From JBBROS01 sp965213855 (GTDB lineage Bacteria; Pseudomonadota; Alphaproteobacteria; Acetobacterales; Acetobacteraceae): DNA of 64,000 bases. Made by a program: the position numbers and the translations under genes. Under the pieces are notes generated by a model that saw only the letters and a program-made list of their open reading frames with translations, ran no database searches and was not told the DNA's origin. The DNA is taken from NCBI GenBank assembly GCA_965213855.1, contig CBDCAA010000008.1, forward strand, positions 868,001 to 932,000, read 5' to 3'. This document shows positions 27,450-35,110 of the stretch, one piece after another. Position 1 is the first letter of the stretch, and every line of letters begins with the position of its first letter.

Positions 27450-28775
27450 ATGAGCCGCATCATCCAGCGCAGCCTGCACACGACCCCCGACACCGCCGTC
27501 CGGGGCGAAGGCATTCACCTCTATCTGGCCAGCGGGCTCACCGTCATCGACGCCTCCGGCGGCGCAGCGGTCGCCTGCATCGGCCATGGCAACCGCCGGG
27601 TCGCCGCTGCGATGGCTGACCAGGCCGGGCGGATGGCCTACGCCCATACCGGCTTCTTCACCTCCGAACCCGCCGAGGCGCTCGCCGACCTGCTGCTGTC
27701 CGACGAGCCCGGCGGCCTCACCCACGCCTTCTTCGTCAGCTCCGGCTCCGAAGCCATGGAGGCGGCGATCAAGCTCGCCCGCCAATACTTCCTCGAACTC
27801 GGCCAGCCAAACCGCACCCACATCATCGCCCGCCGCCAGAGCTATCACGGCACCACGCTCGGCGCGCTCTCCGTCGGGGGCCACGTCGCCCGGCGCGCGC
27901 CCTACGAACCTCTGCTCAGCCCCGCCTTCTCGAAAGTCTCGCCCTGCTTCGCCTACCACCACCAATCCCCCGGCGAATCCGACGCCGACTACGTCGACCG
28001 CCTCGCCGCCGAGCTCGACGACGAGTTCCACCGCCTCGGCCCGGACACCGTCGCCGCCTTCTGCGCCGAGACGGTCGTCGGCGCCGCCACCGGCTGCGTC
28101 GCCGCAATCCCCGGCTATTTCGCCGCCATGCGCGCCGTGTGCGACCGCCACGGCGCCCTGCTGGTGCTCGACGAGGTCATGTGCGGCATGGGCCGCACCG
28201 GCACCCTGCACGCCTGGGAGCAGGAGGGCGTCGCCCCTGATATCCAGGCCATCGCCAAGGGCCTTGGCGGCGGCTACGCCCCGATCGGCGGCATTCTTGT
28301 GGCGGGCCGGGTCATCGATGCGCTGCGGAACGGGTCCGGCGGCTTCATGCACGGGCAGACCTACCAGGCCCACCCGGTCGCCTGTGCCGCCGCCCTCGAA
28401 GTGCAGCGCATCCTGCACGAGCAGGCCCTCGTCCCCGCCGCGGCCCGCCAGGGCGCTGGCCTCGAAGCGCTGCTCACGGACCGCTTCGGCAACCATGCCC
28501 ATGTCGGCGACATCCGCGGCCGCGGCCTGTTCTGGGCACTTGAGTTCGTCGACGACCGCGGCGCCCGCACCCCCTTCGCCCCAACCCGCGCCATCGCCGA
28601 ACGCGTCAAGCACGAAGGCCTTGAACGCGGCCTCGGTGTCTATCCCTGCACCGGCACGCTCGACGGCACGCGCGGCGACCACGTCATCGTCGCCCCGCCC
28701 TACATCGTCCAGGACGACGACCTTGCCACCATCGTCGACCGCCTCGGCCAAGCCGTCGACGCCGTGTTCACATGA
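27450..28775 (+). CDS. Class III aminotransferase (PLP-dependent)
   Basis: This 441-aa cytoplasmic enzyme is of the omega-amino acid/adenosylmethionine aminotransferase fold. Visible motifs are FFVSSGSEAMEAAIKLARQYF (phosphate-binding), RRQSYHGTTLGAL, LVLDEVMCGMGRTG with the cofactor Asp, and AIAKGLGGGYAPIG with the Schiff-base Lys. The ATG at 27450 follows GGAG by 6 bp and lies within a 122-bp gap separating it from the divergent chalcone-isomerase-like gene. The substrate is unknown; this subgroup often transfers from omega-amino acids or amines to pyruvate. Confidence 0.93.
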   Translation: MSRIIQRSLHTTPDTAVRGEGIHLYLASGLTVIDASGGAAVACIGHGNRRVAAAMADQAGRMAYAHTGFFTSEPAEALADLLLSDEPGGLTHAFFVSSGSEAMEAAIKLARQYFLELGQPNRTHIIARRQSYHGTTLGALSVGGHVARRAPYEPLLSPAFSKVSPCFAYHHQSPGESDADYVDRLAAELDDEFHRLGPDTVAAFCAETVVGAATGCVAAIPGYFAAMRAVCDRHGALLVLDEVMCGMGRTGTLHAWEQEGVAPDIQAIAKGLGGGYAPIGGILVAGRVIDALRNGSGGFMHGQTYQAHPVACAAALEVQRILHEQALVPAAARQGAGLEALLTDRFGNHAHVGDIRGRGLFWALEFVDDRGARTPFAPTRAIAERVKHEGLERGLGVYPCTGTLDGTRGDHVIVAPPYIVQDDDLATIVDRLGQAVDAVFT

Positions 28776-28776
28776 A

Positions 28777-28812
28777 AAGCCCTCTTTTTTGGGAGGGGCT
28801 TGTATGAGGGTC
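28777..28812 (+). repeat. Degenerate REP-like hairpin after the aminotransferase gene
   Basis: The stretch AAGCCCTC, a six-T loop, then GGGAGGGGCTT and a tail ending TGAGGGTCG fits the same palindrome-plus-tail plan as the three better copies, with an interrupted stem. It fills the 51-bp gap between the aminotransferase stop and the SDR start and may act as a terminator-like or processing structure. Confidence 0.55.
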
Positions 28813-28826
28813 GAGTCCGCCTGACC

Positions 28827-29759
28827 ATGCCTCACCCTGCCGTCGTCACCGGGCCCGCCAGCGGCATCGGCCGCTGGATCGCCCTCGGCCTCGCCCAGGC
28901 CGGCCACCCCCTCATTCTCGTTACCCGGGACCGGGCCCGCGGCGCCAGCATCCGCGACTGGATCACCCAACACGCCCCCGCCGCCGCGATCGACATCGTT
29001 CCCGCCGACCTGTCCTCCGTCGCCGAAACCGAAGCGGCCGCCCGCGCCATCGCCGCACGCCACCCCCGCCTCGCATTGCTCGTCAACAATGCCGGCGTCT
29101 TTCGCGCCCGGCGCGAACGCACCCGCGAAGGCCGGGACCTCGTCCTTGCCGTGAACCTCCTCGCTCCCTTCATCCTCATGCGCGGCCTCGCGCCCATGCT
29201 GGCAATGGGCGCCCCGTCCCGGATCGTCACCGTCGGCTCCTCGACGTCGGACCGCGCCGGCATCGACCCGGCCCAGCTCGAACTCGGCCGCAGCTGGACC
29301 ATGACCCGTAGCTACGCTCAGTCGAAGCTCGCGGTCATGATGATCACCTTCGAGGCCGCGCGCCGCCTGCGGGCCCAGCGCGTCGACGCCAACGTCGTCC
29401 ACCCCGGCCTGGTCGCGACCAGCCTCATTCGAACCCCCGGCCCGATCGGCCTCGTCTGGCGCCTCATGGCACCCTTCGCCCGCACCGAGCAGGACGGCGC
29501 CCGCACCCCGCTTTACGCCGCGCTCGCCCCGACCCTCGCCGGCACCACCGGCCGCTACGTCAAGGACGGCGCCGAGGCCCCGCCCAACCCCCGCGCGCTC
29601 GACCCGGCGCTGTGCCGGGCCGTCTGGGACGCGACCGAACGCCTGCTCACCGCAACCACACGGCCAGCAGCACCGCTGCCGCCAGCCCCAGAGTCAGGCC
29701 CAGCGGCAAGCCACCCGCCACCCGCCCCCGCCGCCACAACAGCCACATCTGGACGCTGA
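28827..29759 (+). CDS. Short-chain dehydrogenase/reductase (retinol dehydrogenase-like)
   Basis: This 310-aa NAD(P)-dependent oxidoreductase starts MPHPAVVTGPASGIGRWIALGL, with a variant TGxxxGIG nucleotide-binding motif. It has NNAG (LLVNNAGVF), the catalytic Ser in TVGSSTS and YxxxK in SYAQSKLAVMMITFE. It resembles the retinol-dehydrogenase-like branch (VVHPGLVATSLIR). The last 30 or so residues are Pro/Ala-rich and go beyond the usual family end; they overlap the 3' end of the convergent SDR gene by 113 bp. Confidence 0.87.
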   Translation: MPHPAVVTGPASGIGRWIALGLAQAGHPLILVTRDRARGASIRDWITQHAPAAAIDIVPADLSSVAETEAAARAIAARHPRLALLVNNAGVFRARRERTREGRDLVLAVNLLAPFILMRGLAPMLAMGAPSRIVTVGSSTSDRAGIDPAQLELGRSWTMTRSYAQSKLAVMMITFEAARRLRAQRVDANVVHPGLVATSLIRTPGPIGLVWRLMAPFARTEQDGARTPLYAALAPTLAGTTGRYVKDGAEAPPNPRALDPALCRAVWDATERLLTATTRPAAPLPPAPESGPAASHPPPAPAATTATSGR

Positions 29760-30654
29760 ACCCGCGCGACTCCGCCCCGAACGGCCCATGGCACCCGGAC
29801 TGGCGCATCGATGGCGCTGCCAAGGTCGGGTCCCGCGCCCGCGCCGCCTCCGGACAGTGCGTCGTCTGTCCCGCCGATCCCAGCCGCTGGATCGCCATCC
29901 CCACCAGCCCCGGCACCACCCTGGTCGCGAACGCGAACACCACCGTCGTGAAACTCACCTGCAGCTCGTCGCACCGGTGCGTCGCCGCATACACCACCGC
30001 ATCCGCCGCCACCTCCGGCTGGTAGACCGGCTTGGCCGGCCGGGGCGACCCCGGCAGATATGACGCCGCATGGCTGAAGAACGGCGTGTTCACCGCGGGC
30101 GGAAACACCGTCGAGACCCTTACCCGGCTCCCCTCCTGCCGCAACTCGTGCCGTACCGACTGCGAGAACCCCCGCACCGCGCACTTCGCCCCCGAGTACG
30201 ACGACAGCACTGGCAGTGCATGGAACACGATCGCCGAGCACACGTTCACGACCGCGCCCTCGCCCCGCGGCAGCATCCGCCGCAGCGCGACCCGGGTGCC
30301 GTTCACCGTGCCCAAGTACGTCACCTCCGTCACTTGCCGGAACGCCGCCTCCGGCACGTCCAGGAACCGCCCGAATACGCCGTTCCCGGCACAGTTCACC
30401 CAGACGTCAGTCGGCCCCAGCGCCGCCTCGATTGCCTCGGCCGCCGCGTCCAGCGCCGCGCCGTCCACCACGTCCGCCACCGCCGAGATCGCGGCCACAC
30501 CCGCGTCCTCCAGCTCGCGCCGGATCGACTCAAGCCCGGCCACACCGCGCGCGATCAGCCCCACCTTCCAGCCGCGCCGCCCGAACATCAGCGCCGCGCA
30601 CCGCCCGATGCCCGACGACGCCCCCGTGATGACGACGGTCCCCGGCCCCCTCAC
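29647..30654 (-). CDS. Short-chain dehydrogenase with C-terminal membrane segment
   Basis: This 335-aa SDR has TVVITGASSGIGRCAALMF, WVNCAGNGVFG, NVCSAIVFHALPVLSSYSGAKCAVRGF (Ser and YxxxK) and VSTVFPPAVNTPFF. A hydrophobic C-terminal helix (LPLGLTLGLAAAVLLAVWL) suggests anchoring in the membrane, as in several uncharacterised SDRs. The start is a GTG at 30654 (MRGPGTVVIT) or a TTG two codons upstream; both lie inside the last unit of a 17-bp tandem repeat. It follows the DUF72 gene on the same strand. Confidence 0.88.
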   Translation of the reverse strand: MRGPGTVVITGASSGIGRCAALMFGRRGWKVGLIARGVAGLESIRRELEDAGVAAISAVADVVDGAALDAAAEAIEAALGPTDVWVNCAGNGVFGRFLDVPEAAFRQVTEVTYLGTVNGTRVALRRMLPRGEGAVVNVCSAIVFHALPVLSSYSGAKCAVRGFSQSVRHELRQEGSRVRVSTVFPPAVNTPFFSHAASYLPGSPRPAKPVYQPEVAADAVVYAATHRCDELQVSFTTVVFAFATRVVPGLVGMAIQRLGSAGQTTHCPEAARARDPTLAAPSMRQSGCHGPFGAESRGFSVQMWLLWRRGRVAGGLPLGLTLGLAAAVLLAVWLR

Positions 30655-30734
30655 GTGCAAGGCCCGCTCACTTGCGATGCCCCCTCACTTGCGATGCCCC
30701 CTCACTTGCAATGCCCCCTCACTTGCAATGCCCC
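30650..30734 (-). repeat. Five tandem copies of a 17-bp unit covering the SDR start
   Basis: Contiguous units at 30650-30666, 30667-30683, 30684-30700, 30701-30717 and 30718-30734. The four full copies differ at one position (GCGATG or GCAATG); the copy nearest the SDR gene is degenerate. Minus-strand unit: GGGGCATTGCAAGTGAG. The array fills the whole space between the DUF72 stop and the SDR gene and includes the SDR initiation codon. There are no spacers, so it is not CRISPR. Confidence 0.95.
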
Positions 30735-30735
30735 G

Positions 30736-31527
30736 TCACCCCACCCGCCGCCGGAACGCCATGGCCGCATCCGGCGCCCGGATCTTGTCGCCCGAGATGA
30801 AGAACACGAACGCCTCCCGCGCCACCGCCGTCGCGGCCGCCCCGGCCCGCGGCAGGTCGTCCGCGATCTTGCCCTTTGTCCAGGCCGTCACCCGCTTCGC
30901 CCAGCCGTCCAGCGTCGCGCTGTCATACCCCTCTGGTGCCTCGGCGCTGTTATATTCAAGCCGCGCATAGACGAACGGCGCCGTGAGGTCCCCCAGCAGC
31001 GGATGCTTGTCGCTCTCGACGATCGCATGCGCCACCCCGTGCTCGTGCAGCAGCTCCATGTAGGCCGGGTCGGCAAAGCTCTCATGCCGGGTCTCGATCA
31101 CGTGGCGCAGCGCGACGCCGTCCTGCGTCGCCGGCAGATGCCCCAAGAAGGCCGCGAACGCGTCCCGCTCGAACCGCCGCGTCGGCGGGAACTGCCACAG
31201 CACCGGCCCGAGCTTCGGCCCCAGCTCGGTGATCCCCGAAACGAGGAACGCCGCCACGCTCTCCCCCGCCGCTGCCAGGTCCTTCTTGTGCGTCGTGAAC
31301 CGCGACGCCTTCACCGCGAACACGAACCCGTCCGGCACCGCGTCCCGCCACTTGCGGAAACTTTCCGGCTTCTGCCGCCCATAGAACGTCGCGTTGATCT
31401 CGATCGCCGTCATCCGTTGCCCGGCATAGGCCAGCTCCTGCGCCTGCGGCAGCCCGTCCGGGTAGAACGCCCCCCGCCATGGCGCGAAATTCCACCCCCC
31501 GATGCCGACATGGATCGCTGCTGCCAT
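30736..31527 (-). CDS. DUF72 domain protein
   Basis: This 263-aa protein is a TIM-barrel-like DUF72 (YecE) family member of unknown function. Typical segments are IHVGIGGWNFAPWRGAFYP at the N-terminus, YAGQRMTAIEINATFYGRQKPESFRKW, FVFAVKASRFTTHKKDL, GPVLWQFPPTRRF and FVYARLEYNS. A metal- or phosphate-binding enzymatic role has been suggested for the family but not shown here. The ATG at 31527 is followed directly by the conserved start; the longer upstream frame runs antisense through cobC and is rejected. Confidence 0.9.
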   Translation of the reverse strand: MAAAIHVGIGGWNFAPWRGAFYPDGLPQAQELAYAGQRMTAIEINATFYGRQKPESFRKWRDAVPDGFVFAVKASRFTTHKKDLAAAGESVAAFLVSGITELGPKLGPVLWQFPPTRRFERDAFAAFLGHLPATQDGVALRHVIETRHESFADPAYMELLHEHGVAHAIVESDKHPLLGDLTAPFVYARLEYNSAEAPEGYDSATLDGWAKRVTAWTKGKIADDLPRAGAAATAVAREAFVFFISGDKIRAPDAAMAFRRRVG

Positions 31528-31602
31528 GGCCGGCACCCTGCCCCACATGTGAGCCAAGCGAAAGCGCTTGCCCCCGCCGTCGCCCGTGCTACCCCGCCTT
31601 GA

Positions 31603-32568
31603 ATGACACCGATCGCCCATGGCGGCCGCCTCATCGAAGCGATGCGCCGCGACCCGGACGCCCCCAAGCCCTGGATCGACCTCTCGACCGGCATCAGCCC
31701 GCACGCCTATCCCTTCACGGTCCCCGGCCTCGACGCCTGGCGCCGGCTGCCCGAGCCCGAGGCGGTCGCGCAGCTCGAGGCCGTCGCCGCCCGCGCCTAT
31801 GGCGTGAACGATCCCGCCTGCGTCGTCGCCGCCCCCGGCACCCAGGCGCTCATCCAGCTCATCCCCCGCCTGTTCCCGCAGCGCCGCATCGCCATCCCCG
31901 GCCCCACCTACGCCGAGCACGAAGCGGTCTGGCGCGCCGCCGCAACCACGGTCGACCCGGCCGCCTCCGCCCTCGTCCTCTGCAACCCAAACAACCCCGA
32001 CGGACGCCGCCACGACCCGGGCGCCCTTGCGAACCACGGCCACGACCTCCTGATCGTCGATGAGGCCTATGCCGACTTCGAACCCGGCCTCAGCCTCGCG
32101 CCATACCTGCCGCTGCCCAACACCATCGTCCTCCGCTCCTTCGGCAAAGCCTACGGCCTCGCCGGCCTTCGCCTGGGCTTCGCCCTGACCACCCCCGCCG
32201 ACGCCGCCACGATCCGCACCGCCCTCGGCCCCTGGGCTCTCAGCGGCCCGGCGATCGCCATCGGCACCCAAGCCCTCGCCGACGCCCCATGGCGCACCCA
32301 AGCCGCAGCGGCCGCCCACCAATCCGCCGCGCGGCTCCACGCCCTCCTGCAGCGCGCCGGCCTCACCGCAATCGGTGGCACCGCCCTCTTCCGCACCGCG
32401 GCAACCCCAGCCGCTGAGCCCATTGCCAACTGCCTAGCCCAAGCCGGCCTGCTCGTCCGAACCTTCGCCAACGCCCCAAACTGGCTCCGCCTAGGCCTCC
32501 CCCCCAACGAACCCGCCTGGACCCGCCTAAGCAAAGCCCTCTCCCGCTCGCGGGAGAGGGTTGGGTGA
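31603..32568 (+). CDS. cobC: L-threonine-O-3-phosphate decarboxylase-like aminotransferase (cobalamin side chain)
   Basis: This 321-aa fold-type I PLP enzyme resembles CobC/CobD, which makes (R)-1-amino-2-propanol phosphate for the cobalamin nucleotide loop. Features: IAHGGRLIEAMRR, WIDLSTGISPHAYP (the family's LSTGINP motif), ALVLCNPNNPDGR, LLIVDEAYADFEP, and the Schiff-base Lys in SFGKAYGLAGLRLGFAL. No other cobalamin genes are adjacent, so histidinol-phosphate aminotransferase-like activity cannot be excluded. The last residues (SRSRERVG) and the stop codon are encoded by a REP-like repeat. Confidence 0.85.
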   Translation: MTPIAHGGRLIEAMRRDPDAPKPWIDLSTGISPHAYPFTVPGLDAWRRLPEPEAVAQLEAVAARAYGVNDPACVVAAPGTQALIQLIPRLFPQRRIAIPGPTYAEHEAVWRAAATTVDPAASALVLCNPNNPDGRRHDPGALANHGHDLLIVDEAYADFEPGLSLAPYLPLPNTIVLRSFGKAYGLAGLRLGFALTTPADAATIRTALGPWALSGPAIAIGTQALADAPWRTQAAAAAHQSAARLHALLQRAGLTAIGGTALFRTAATPAAEPIANCLAQAGLLVRTFANAPNWLRLGLPPNEPAWTRLSKALSRSRERVG

Positions 32569-32573
32569 GGGTG
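32537..32573 (+). repeat. REP-like palindrome at the 3' end of cobC
   Basis: Stem CCCTCTCCCG / CGGGAGAGGG with loop CTCG (32537-32560) followed by TTGGGTGAGGGTG. It is almost identical to the 25239 copy. The cobC reading frame continues through the stem and stops at the TGA inside the tail (32566-32568), so the element is both coding and structural. Confidence 0.92.
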
Positions 32574-32608
32574 CGGCCAAGCAACCACCCCAAAGCCACC
32601 AACAACCC

Positions 32609-32876
32609 CTACCCACCCCCGCCCAACGTGTCGAAACGCACACCAACCGGCTCCGCAATCCCATACTCCCGCCGCATCCGCCCCACCGCCTCCGCCACAA
32701 TCCCATCCCGCAACGCCCGATCTCCACCCGTCCCCCCGCCGGCCAAACACAACGCACGTCAAATTCCCCCCCTTAAACGCAACCTGGCAAACCTGCACCT
32801 CGCCAAGCCACCCCTCCGCGACAAGATTGTCACGGTCAGGCACGCTCGCGAGTTGGACCTTGGTTTGTCGTGTCAT
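32609..32876 (-). pseudogene. Frameshifted small gene of unknown family
   Basis: From the ATG at 32876 the frame reads MTRQTKVQLASVPDRDNLVAEGW and continues to VVFGRRGDG. A second frame then continues with RALRDGIVAEAVGRMRREYG and ends IAEPVGVRFDTLGGGG at a TAG at 32609. The two frames join if one base is removed from the C6 run at 32732-32737, giving a protein of about 88 aa. Either the gene is broken or the run is a sequencing error. A truncated relative lies at 34035-34118. No known function is recognised. The remaining 150 bp up to the dehydratase gene show nothing clear. Confidence 0.55.
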
Positions 32877-33027
32877 CACAGCCCTCGGCTTCACGCAGGT
32901 CGGTAGCGCCCGCCTCGGCGGCGGCGCCAAGTCGGTCCGCTACCTGTGCGGCCCGTTCTCCCCAGCCCAGGCGCGTCCCGGGCCAGACCCGCGGCGGTCG
33001 TAGGCGGATGCCACCGACGGCCGGTCA

Positions 33028-33981
33028 TCAACGGTCGAAGCTGACCGCCGTGGTGTTCGCGCCACAGAGGAGGACCGCGACGCGCTCGTCCGGCGCGGCC
33101 CGGTAACGGCCGGAGAGCAGGGCAGCGAACGCCGCAGCCCCGCCGGGTTCGGCGACGACGCGCAGCCCCGACCAAAGTGCTGCTTGCGCATGCCGGATCT
33201 CATCGTCACGCACCAGCACGACATCGGGCGCCACATGCGCCCGGGCAATCGGGAACATCAGCGCGCCCACACGCTTGGGGGCAAGGCTATCCGCCGCGAT
33301 CCCGCCCGCGGGCGCGTCCACCGGCTCGCCCGCGGCGAAGGCGGCGTGCAGCGTCGGCGCGCCGTCGGACTCGACGGCAACGATCTTCACCCGGCCACCG
33401 TACCACGCCGCAATGCCCCCGATCAGCCCGCCTCCCCCCACCGCGACCAAGAGGGTGTCCACGTCGGGTGCATCCTGCTCCAGCTCCAACCCGACCGTGC
33501 CCTGTCCCAGCAGGGTTTCCGGCTGGTCGAAGGCGTGGACGGGCATGGCGCCGGTCGAGGCGACATGGGCCTCGCTTGCGGCAAGCGCGTCGGCGTAGCG
33601 TTCGCCTGCGACCACCAGGGTGGCGCCGTAGCCGCGGATGCGCTCGGCCTTGGCGGGCGAGGCGATGCCCGGCACAAAGATCGTCGCGGGCACGCCCAGC
33701 CGCTGCGCCGCGAGAGCGACAGCCGCGCCATGATTGCCGCCCGATGCCGCGACCACGCCCGCCCGGGGCACGTCGCGCAGCAACATGTTCGCGAACGCCC
33801 CGCGCGCCTTGAACGAGCCGGAGTGCTGCAGCAGTTCCAGCTTGAACAGCAGCCGCCCCGGTGCGAGGCCGAACTCGGCCCTGTCCGCTTCGACCAGCGG
33901 CGTCCGGCGCACATAGGGGCGAATGGCCTGTTCGGTCGCGATGATGCGCTCCCGAGTGATCGCCGTCGCCTGCTGGGTCAC
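33028..33981 (-). CDS. Threonine/serine dehydratase-like PLP enzyme
   Basis: This 317-aa fold-type II PLP enzyme lacks a C-terminal ACT regulatory domain, as in catabolic threonine dehydratases and serine racemase-like proteins. The Schiff-base Lys lies in HSGSFKARGAFANML, the phosphate loop is VGGGGLIGGIAAW, and ASGGNHGAAVALAAQRLG is a family hallmark. The substrate may be threonine, serine or a hydroxy amino acid such as hydroxyectoine breakdown products; this is undecided. It starts at GTG 33981, preceded by AGGAAAG. The open frame upstream belongs to the truncated small-gene relative. Confidence 0.87.
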   Translation of the reverse strand: MTQQATAITRERIIATEQAIRPYVRRTPLVEADRAEFGLAPGRLLFKLELLQHSGSFKARGAFANMLLRDVPRAGVVAASGGNHGAAVALAAQRLGVPATIFVPGIASPAKAERIRGYGATLVVAGERYADALAASEAHVASTGAMPVHAFDQPETLLGQGTVGLELEQDAPDVDTLLVAVGGGGLIGGIAAWYGGRVKIVAVESDGAPTLHAAFAAGEPVDAPAGGIAADSLAPKRVGALMFPIARAHVAPDVVLVRDDEIRHAQAALWSGLRVVAEPGGAAAFAALLSGRYRAAPDERVAVLLCGANTTAVSFDR

Positions 33982-34034
33982 AACAACTCTTTCCTTCCTG
34001 GCGCTCGAGACCGACCCCGGGCCATTGCCGCCTG

Positions 34035-34118
34035 GATCACTTGGGTCGAATGCCACCTCGCACACCTGCGAGCCAGCGAGCCATCCCTCCGCCGCAAGGT
34101 TGCCGCGGCTGGGCCCTC
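34035..34118 (-). pseudogene. Truncated relative of the small gene at 32609-32876
   Basis: The minus strand encodes NLAAEGWLAGSQVCEVAF, matching NLVAEGWLGEVQVCQVAF of the small gene on the other side of the dehydratase; the DNA is also clearly similar. It has no start region, because the quinone reductase gene ends just upstream, and the similarity stops after about 28 codons, so it is a remnant. Confidence 0.6.
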
Positions 34119-34124
34119 CCGCGC

Positions 34125-35108
34125 TTAGACGACCAAAAGCATCTTGCCCATATGCGCCGCTGCCTGCATCCGCGCATGCGCCTCGCTCGCCCGCGCCAGC
34201 GGGAACACCTCATGCGTCACCGTCCGCAACGCCCCGCTCGCGAACAGCGGCCATACCTCCGCACGCAACGCCGCCACCACCTGCGCCTTGAACGCCGCCG
34301 GCCGCGTCCGCAATGTCGATCCGGTATAGACCAGCCGCTTCAGCATCACCGGCATCAGGTTCAGTTCCACCTTCGACCCCAGCGCGAACGCCAGCTGCAC
34401 GATCCGCGCCCCCGCCGCCGCAGCCTTGATGTTCCGCTCCACGTACGGGCCGCCCACCACGTCCAAGATCATCGTCGCCCCGCCGGCCGCCCGCATCACC
34501 TCGACGAAGTCCTCCCGGTCGTAGTCCACCACGCGCTCGGCCCCGAGCGATGCCGCAAAGGCGCAGCGCTCGGCGGGGCTGTCGGTCGCGAACACTCTTG
34601 CGCCGAACGCGCGCCCGAGCTGGATCGCCGTCGCCCCGATCCCGCCGGCTCCCCCGTGCACGAGCAGCCGGTCATCGGCGCGCAGCCCGCCCTCGGTGAA
34701 CAGGTTGCTCCAGACGGTGATGAACGTCTCCGGCAAGCCGGCGGCGTCCTGCAGCGAGACTCCTTCGGGCACCGGGAGCACGTGGTCCGCGTCCACCGCG
34801 CAATATCCCGCATATCCCCCACCATCGGTCAGCGCGCACACGGGGTCGCCCACCGCCCACGTCGTCACCCCATCGCCCAGCGCGACGACCTCGCCGGAGA
34901 TCTCCAGCCCTAATAGGTCCGAGGCGCCCGGCGGCGGCGGGTACAACCCCTTCCGCTGCATGATGTCGGGCCCGTTCACCCCTGCCGCCGCGACGCGCAC
35001 CAACACCTGGCCGGGCCTGGGCGCCGGCACCGGCCGCGTGCCCGGCACCAGCACCTCCGGCCCGCCCGCGCCCGTCATCTCCACCACCGCCATCGTCTCG
35101 GGAACCAT
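34125..35108 (-). CDS. NAD(P)H quinone oxidoreductase, PIG3 family
   Basis: This 327-aa zinc-independent medium-chain dehydrogenase reduces quinones or enals with NADPH. It matches the PIG3/TP53I3-type pattern: VAAAGVNGPDIMQRKGLYPPPPGASDLLGLEISGEV, LPETFITVWSNLF, the cofactor loop VHGGAGGIGATAIQLGRAFGA and STLRTRPAAFKAQVV. The ATG at 35108 is preceded by GGAGAGGAG, a strong site, and lies 2 bp after the comEC stop. The long open frame that seems to extend it upstream is an out-of-frame reading through comEC. Confidence 0.94.
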   Translation of the reverse strand: MVPETMAVVEMTGAGGPEVLVPGTRPVPAPRPGQVLVRVAAAGVNGPDIMQRKGLYPPPPGASDLLGLEISGEVVALGDGVTTWAVGDPVCALTDGGGYAGYCAVDADHVLPVPEGVSLQDAAGLPETFITVWSNLFTEGGLRADDRLLVHGGAGGIGATAIQLGRAFGARVFATDSPAERCAFAASLGAERVVDYDREDFVEVMRAAGGATMILDVVGGPYVERNIKAAAAGARIVQLAFALGSKVELNLMPVMLKRLVYTGSTLRTRPAAFKAQVVAALRAEVWPLFASGALRTVTHEVFPLARASEAHARMQAAAHMGKMLLVV

Positions 35109-35110
35109 GC

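Noticed and set aside
30650..30734. CRISPR-like repeat array
   Set aside because: The 17-bp units are contiguous with no spacers, too short for CRISPR repeats, and no cas genes are present.
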